Source: JBDKVA01 sp039679375 (lineage in GTDB: Bacteria > Bacillota > Clostridia > Acetivibrionales > DTU013). Taken from it: a stretch of DNA of 35,422 bases. Made by a program: the position numbers and the translations under genes. The DNA is taken from contig JBDKVA010000179.1 of the NCBI GenBank assembly GCA_039679375.1, positions 1-35,422 of the forward strand, read 5' to 3'. The notes under the pieces were generated by a model that saw nothing but the letters and a program-made list of their open reading frames with translations, had not been told where the DNA came from and searched no databases. Below, piece by piece: positions 32,664-35,422 of this stretch. How positions within the stretch are numbered: the first letter of the stretch is position 1; each line of letters begins with the position of its first letter.

Positions 32664-32807
32664 CGGGGACATTCCATAAGTACAGAAACTAGAAACCAGA
32701 GACTAGACCTGAGTATATCTGCAGGGAAGACCTAAATACAGTTTCTAACTTATGTCTTCTGGATTCTGGTTTCTGTTCTCTGGTCTCTGCCTTTTCGGTG
32801 TGTCCCC
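32664..32807. repeat. Palindromic CAGARAC-type repeat element between dapA and dapB
   Basis: The 144-base segment is bounded by GGGGACA (32665-32671) and TGTCCCC (32801-32807). Inside, CATAAGTACAGAAACT (32675-32690) is nearly the reverse complement of AGTTTCTAACTTATG (32740-32754). The 25-base block from 32683, built from CAGAAAC/TAGAAAC/CAGAGAC units, matches the complement of 32758-32782 at 19 of 25 positions. No coding frame is present. The terminal inverted repeats and foldback structure suggest a miniature mobile or REP-like element without its own transposase. As RNA it would form a large hairpin between the two dap coding regions. Confidence 0.7.
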
Positions 32808-32812
32808 TTTCC

Positions 32813-33691
32813 TTATATAATACCATAATTTTTCATTGCCTTCATCAGTATATCTTTGTTCCCGTCGCTGATATCCACCAGCGGCATCCTGCATTTTCCG
32901 ACCTGAAGACCCATTATGTTCATTGCTTCCTTGACAGGTATGGGGCTGACTTCCATAAAAAGCGCCCTAATCAAATCAAGCGTCTTCAACTGCATCCTCC
33001 TGCCTTCCGCATAGTTTCCGTTCAGCATATTTGCGGCTATTCCATGGGTGTCATGTGGTATGATGTTAGCCATTACCGATATTACACCCTTGCCGCCAAG
33101 AGCCATGGCCGGAACGATAAGCCCGTCTTCACCCGAATAGATGGTGAAATCATCTCCGCAAAGATTTATTATTTCACCGATCTGATTCAGGTTGCATTCC
33201 TTGATCGCTACGATATTTTCAAGCTTTGAGAGCTTTTGTACGGTGTCGGGATTGATATTCAGGTTTGTCCTTGAGGGAACATTATAAAGGATGACAGGTA
33301 TGGACAGATTCTCCGCGATTACTTTAAAATGCTCGTACAAGCCCCGTTGAGTGGTCTTGTTGTAATAGGGCGTGACACTAAGTATTGCATCGACGCCAAC
33401 CTCCTGGGCACGTTTACTGAGGTGTATGGCATGGCGTGTGTCGTTGCTGCCTGTGCCGGCTATGACCGGCAGTCTGCCGGCAACTTTTCTAACCGTATAT
33501 TCAATAACAGAAATATGCTCGTCATCCGGCATGGTCGATGCTTCGCCTGTTGTTCCGCAAATAACAATGGCATCCGTTTTTTCCCTTATCTGAAATTCGA
33601 TCAGTTCTCCAAGTTTTTCAAAATCAACTCCGTCGTTTGAGAATGGCGTCACGATTGCTACACCTGAGCCTGTAAAAATACATTTTTTCAT
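32813..33691 (-). CDS. dapA: 4-hydroxy-tetrahydrodipicolinate synthase
   Basis: This 292-residue TIM-barrel enzyme condenses pyruvate with aspartate semialdehyde. The Schiff-base lysine is K164 (AIKECN), the catalytic tyrosine is Y136 with the substrate arginine R141 (YNVPSRT), and the threonine pair lies in CGTTGEAST (47-48). The length fits the family. The ATG at 33691 follows AAAGGATGATT. It lies 63 bases after asd on the same strand and under the same riboswitch. The product feeds both lysine and spore dipicolinate synthesis, which suits a spore former. Confidence 0.97.
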   Translation of the reverse strand: MKKCIFTGSGVAIVTPFSNDGVDFEKLGELIEFQIREKTDAIVICGTTGEASTMPDDEHISVIEYTVRKVAGRLPVIAGTGSNDTRHAIHLSKRAQEVGVDAILSVTPYYNKTTQRGLYEHFKVIAENLSIPVILYNVPSRTNLNINPDTVQKLSKLENIVAIKECNLNQIGEIINLCGDDFTIYSGEDGLIVPAMALGGKGVISVMANIIPHDTHGIAANMLNGNYAEGRRMQLKTLDLIRALFMEVSPIPVKEAMNIMGLQVGKCRMPLVDISDGNKDILMKAMKNYGII

Positions 33692-33754
33692 GTGGAATCA
33701 TCCTTTCAATGATTTTATGATACATTTAGGGATCAAATGCTTCCGGGATATCGA

Positions 33755-34831
33755 TCAAAGCCAGCCTTCCGCCTTGAGCAGCTCAGCCATCAGTACTCCG
33801 CCGCCAGCCGCGCCCCTGATGGTATTGTGGGATAGGCAGGTGAACTTGTAGTCGAAAAGGTTGTCTTCACGCAGCCTGCCAACCGCAATGCCCATTCCGT
33901 TTTCCAGATTCCTGTCGAGTTTTGTCTGCGGCCTGTCCGGCTGCTCGAAATAGGTGAGGAATTGGGCAGGCGCGCTTGGAAGCTTCAGTTCCTGCGGCTT
34001 GCTCCTGAATTCCTTCCAGCAGCTTAATATCTCATCCATGGATGGCTTGTTTTTAAATGAAATATAAACAGCAGCCAAATGCCCGTCTGAGACAGGGACA
34101 CGGTAGCACTGGGCGGATATCGCAGGTGCTGTGGCAGGGATAATCTTATCGCCTGCAATTTTTCCCCATATTTTCAATGGTTCCTTTTCACTTTTTTCCT
34201 CTTCGCCGCCAATATAGGGTATGACGTTGTCCAGGATTTCCGGCCAGTCACGGAATACTTTACCCGCACCTGAAATGGCCTGATAGGTCGATGCGAGTAT
34301 TTTTTCCGGTCCAAATCCCATAAGCGCGTGGACCGGAGGAACATAACTCTGCAGAGAGCAATTGGATTTCACCGCGATAAAGCCTCTTTTCGTACCGAGC
34401 CGTTTTCTTTGCTTTTCAATGATTGCAGAGTGCTCCGGGTTGATCTCGGGTATGATCATGGGTACGTCATCTGTAAAACGGTGAGCGGAATTATTTGAAA
34501 TTACAGGTAATTCCGCCTTTGCATATTTTTCTTCCAGCTCGCGTATTTCATCCTTTTTCATATCGACAGCACAGAATACCATGTCGACCGTATCTGCCAT
34601 GCTTTTTATCTCGTTTACATTTTTGACTTCAATATTTTTAACGCCTTCAGGTATCGGCAAATCCAGCTTCCAGCGTCCCTCGACCGCTTTTTCGAAGGGG
34701 AGGCCGGCTGACCTTTCACTGGCTCCGATAGCAGCTACTTCAAACCAGGGATGATTTTCCAGCAGTGTGACAAAACGCTGACCTACCATTCCGGTTCCAC
34801 CAAGTACACCCACTTTTATTTTACGACCCAT
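33755..34831 (-). CDS. asd: Aspartate-semialdehyde dehydrogenase
   Basis: This 358-residue enzyme reduces aspartyl phosphate to the semialdehyde with NADPH. The nucleotide loop GVLGGTGMVGQRF lies at 8-20. The catalytic cysteine is C158 in KSNCSLQS, and the acid/base histidine is H251 in SDGHLAAVY. The length and the SNCSLQS form are those of the archaeal/fungal-type branch rather than the E. coli type. The ATG at 34831 follows GGAGG. It is the first gene of the lysine operon, directly behind the riboswitch. Confidence 0.97.
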   Translation of the reverse strand: MGRKIKVGVLGGTGMVGQRFVTLLENHPWFEVAAIGASERSAGLPFEKAVEGRWKLDLPIPEGVKNIEVKNVNEIKSMADTVDMVFCAVDMKKDEIRELEEKYAKAELPVISNNSAHRFTDDVPMIIPEINPEHSAIIEKQRKRLGTKRGFIAVKSNCSLQSYVPPVHALMGFGPEKILASTYQAISGAGKVFRDWPEILDNVIPYIGGEEEKSEKEPLKIWGKIAGDKIIPATAPAISAQCYRVPVSDGHLAAVYISFKNKPSMDEILSCWKEFRSKPQELKLPSAPAQFLTYFEQPDRPQTKLDRNLENGMGIAVGRLREDNLFDYKFTCLSHNTIRGAAGGGVLMAELLKAEGWL

Positions 34832-34857
34832 AACACAAAACCTCCATGAAATAAATT

Positions 34858-34888
34858 AACTGCTGGCAGGATGCCAACAGTTCCTATA
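34858..34888 (-). terminator. Riboswitch expression platform: terminator hairpin and competing antiterminator
   Basis: On the minus strand AACTG-T-TGGCA and TGCCA-G-CAGTT (34882-34858) form a 10-pair stem with one mismatch, followed by AATTTATTT. The overlapping TATAGGAACTG (34888-34878) can instead pair with CAGTTCTATA (34925-34916), breaking the terminator. The U-tract is poor, so the terminator may be weak or may also affect the nearby ribosome binding site. Confidence 0.7.
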
Positions 34889-34923
34889 ATAATTATGTCT
34901 TGCGAAAAGACCTCGTATAGAAC

Positions 34924-35095
34924 TGATAGCGCTCCATCAAATAAATTGATGACAGTTGCAACGCTATTTACACTTGCAACCAGGAACCAACCTTACAGGC
35001 GATTAGTGTCCTTCGGCATTTCACCCTTTCATATCATATCCCTGGACCCTGTGATCCTCCATGATGTTACTGATGAGAAATGCGCCTCTACCATA
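34924..35095 (-). promoter_or_regulatory. Lysine riboswitch (L box) aptamer
   Basis: Read on the minus strand, the leader shows the conserved L-box core in order: GGTAGAGGCGC, an AGTAA loop, AAGGGTGAAATGCCGAAGG, then GGTTGGTTCCTGGTTGCA and GCAACTGTCATCAATTTATT with TGATGGAGCGCTATC. This parallels the Bacillus lysC leader (AGAGGTGC, GCCGAAG, CTGTCA, GGAGGGCTATC). The P1 helix is TGGTAG with CTATCA. Its 3' strand overlaps the antiterminator by two bases, so lysine binding should favour termination and shut the asd-dapA-dapB-ACT operon. Confidence 0.93.
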
Positions 35096-35159
35096 GTATA
35101 TTCAATTGCGGTACGATGATAAGCATCCGGCAGAAATAATCCGCTTTAAGCTTTAAATA

Positions 35160-35188
35160 ATAATAACACCCGCATGGTATATTGTCAA
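35160..35188 (-). promoter_or_regulatory. Sigma-A promoter of the asd-dap operon
   Basis: On the minus strand a perfect TTGACA (35188-35183) and TATTAT (35165-35160), five of six matches, are spaced by 17 bases. Transcription would start near 35153, about 55 bases before the riboswitch aptamer, which suits a long regulated leader. Confidence 0.85.
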
Positions 35189-35370
35189 ACATTTTATCCG
35201 GGGCATTGTATTATATTTTAGCGTAACTTTGCACTGTAACATTACAAAGAGATTAAATTTGTAAAAAAACAGGTAAAATATGACGATATAGAAGGAAGAA
35301 GGGCATATCGTGTCGAACAAATATAATGGGTAAATTCTATTTTTAATTACTTTTACAAATGAGAAGGTAC

Positions 35371-35422
35371 ATGATGATGAAAACTTACTATAAAAAAATT
35401 TATGCTCTGTTTGTTATTATAG
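35371..35422 (+). CDS. Unidentified protein, first 17 residues only (partial)
   Basis: Three ATG codons in a row at 35371, 35374 and 35377 follow AAGG in GAGAAGGTAC. The frame reads MMMKTYYKKIYALFVII and runs off the right edge. The basic start followed by a hydrophobic stretch suggests a signal peptide or first membrane helix. Upstream are a TATAAT at 35322-35327 and a TGTCGAA at 35311-35317 that matches the Spo0A box core. Nothing can be said of the function. Confidence 0.55.
   Translation, partial: MMMKTYYKKIYALFVII

Noticed and set aside
32683..32790. CAGAAAC/CAGAGAC units as a CRISPR array
   Set aside because: The units are only 6-8 bases, are contiguous and inverted, and have no unique spacers.

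Overview
This window looks like chromosome from an endospore-forming, low-to-mid GC Firmicute of class Clostridia. The reasons are the sporulation genes yqfC and yqfD, a PdaA-like cortex deacetylase, the Gram-positive gene order phoH-pgpH-ybeY-dgkA-era-yqzL-recO, strong AGGAGG-type ribosome binding sites, frequent TTG starts, and a lysine riboswitch ahead of asd-dapA-dapB. No species can be assigned from the sequence alone. No phage, insertion sequence with a transposase, or CRISPR array was seen.

Layout. (1) 1-1330, minus strand: the 5' part of an acyl-CoA synthetase gene running off the left edge, preceded by an XRE-cupin regulator. (2) 1634-14515, plus strand: a tightly packed eight-gene cluster. 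It encodes an exported protein with a glutamine-amidotransferase-like fold, an ABC ATPase, an ABC-2 permease, a coiled-coil membrane protein with a Gly/Gln-rich linker, a MoxR AAA+ ATPase, a DUF58 protein, a BatA-like vWA protein and a 956-residue double-vWA membrane protein. This is the best candidate for a poorly described system: a AAA+/vWA machine physically linked to an exporter at the membrane. (3) 14601-16345: small genes (flavodoxin, decayed FMN-binding pseudogene, YkgJ-like Cys-cluster protein, TSCPD-domain protein, stand-alone CBM53-like protein). (4) 16503-18971: a sugar-nucleotide transferase fused to hexapeptide repeats and a phosphomannomutase-like domain whose catalytic motifs are degenerate. 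(5) 19197-20611: two tandem DUF881 genes behind a 94-bp imperfect palindrome.

(6) 20838-29843, plus strand: the sporulation/housekeeping run pdaA-like, yqfC, yqfD, phoH, pgpH, ybeY, dgkA-PAP2 fusion, era, yqzL, recO, ending at a terminator. Compared with Bacillus subtilis, cdd is absent and dgkA carries a PAP2 phosphatase domain. (7) 29939-30021, minus: tRNA-Leu(GAG) with a perfect consensus promoter. (8) 30288-31328: a DUF624 membrane protein. (9) 31325-35188, minus: the lysine/diaminopimelate operon. A consensus promoter and a lysine riboswitch with a visible antiterminator/terminator pair precede asd, dapA, dapB and a free-standing tandem ACT protein resembling the regulatory part of aspartokinase. 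A palindromic CAGARAC-type repeat element lies between dapA and dapB. (10) The right edge holds the first 17 codons of an unidentified plus-strand gene.

Many starts were moved from the longest ORF to a downstream codon with a good ribosome binding site; each is stated in its entry.
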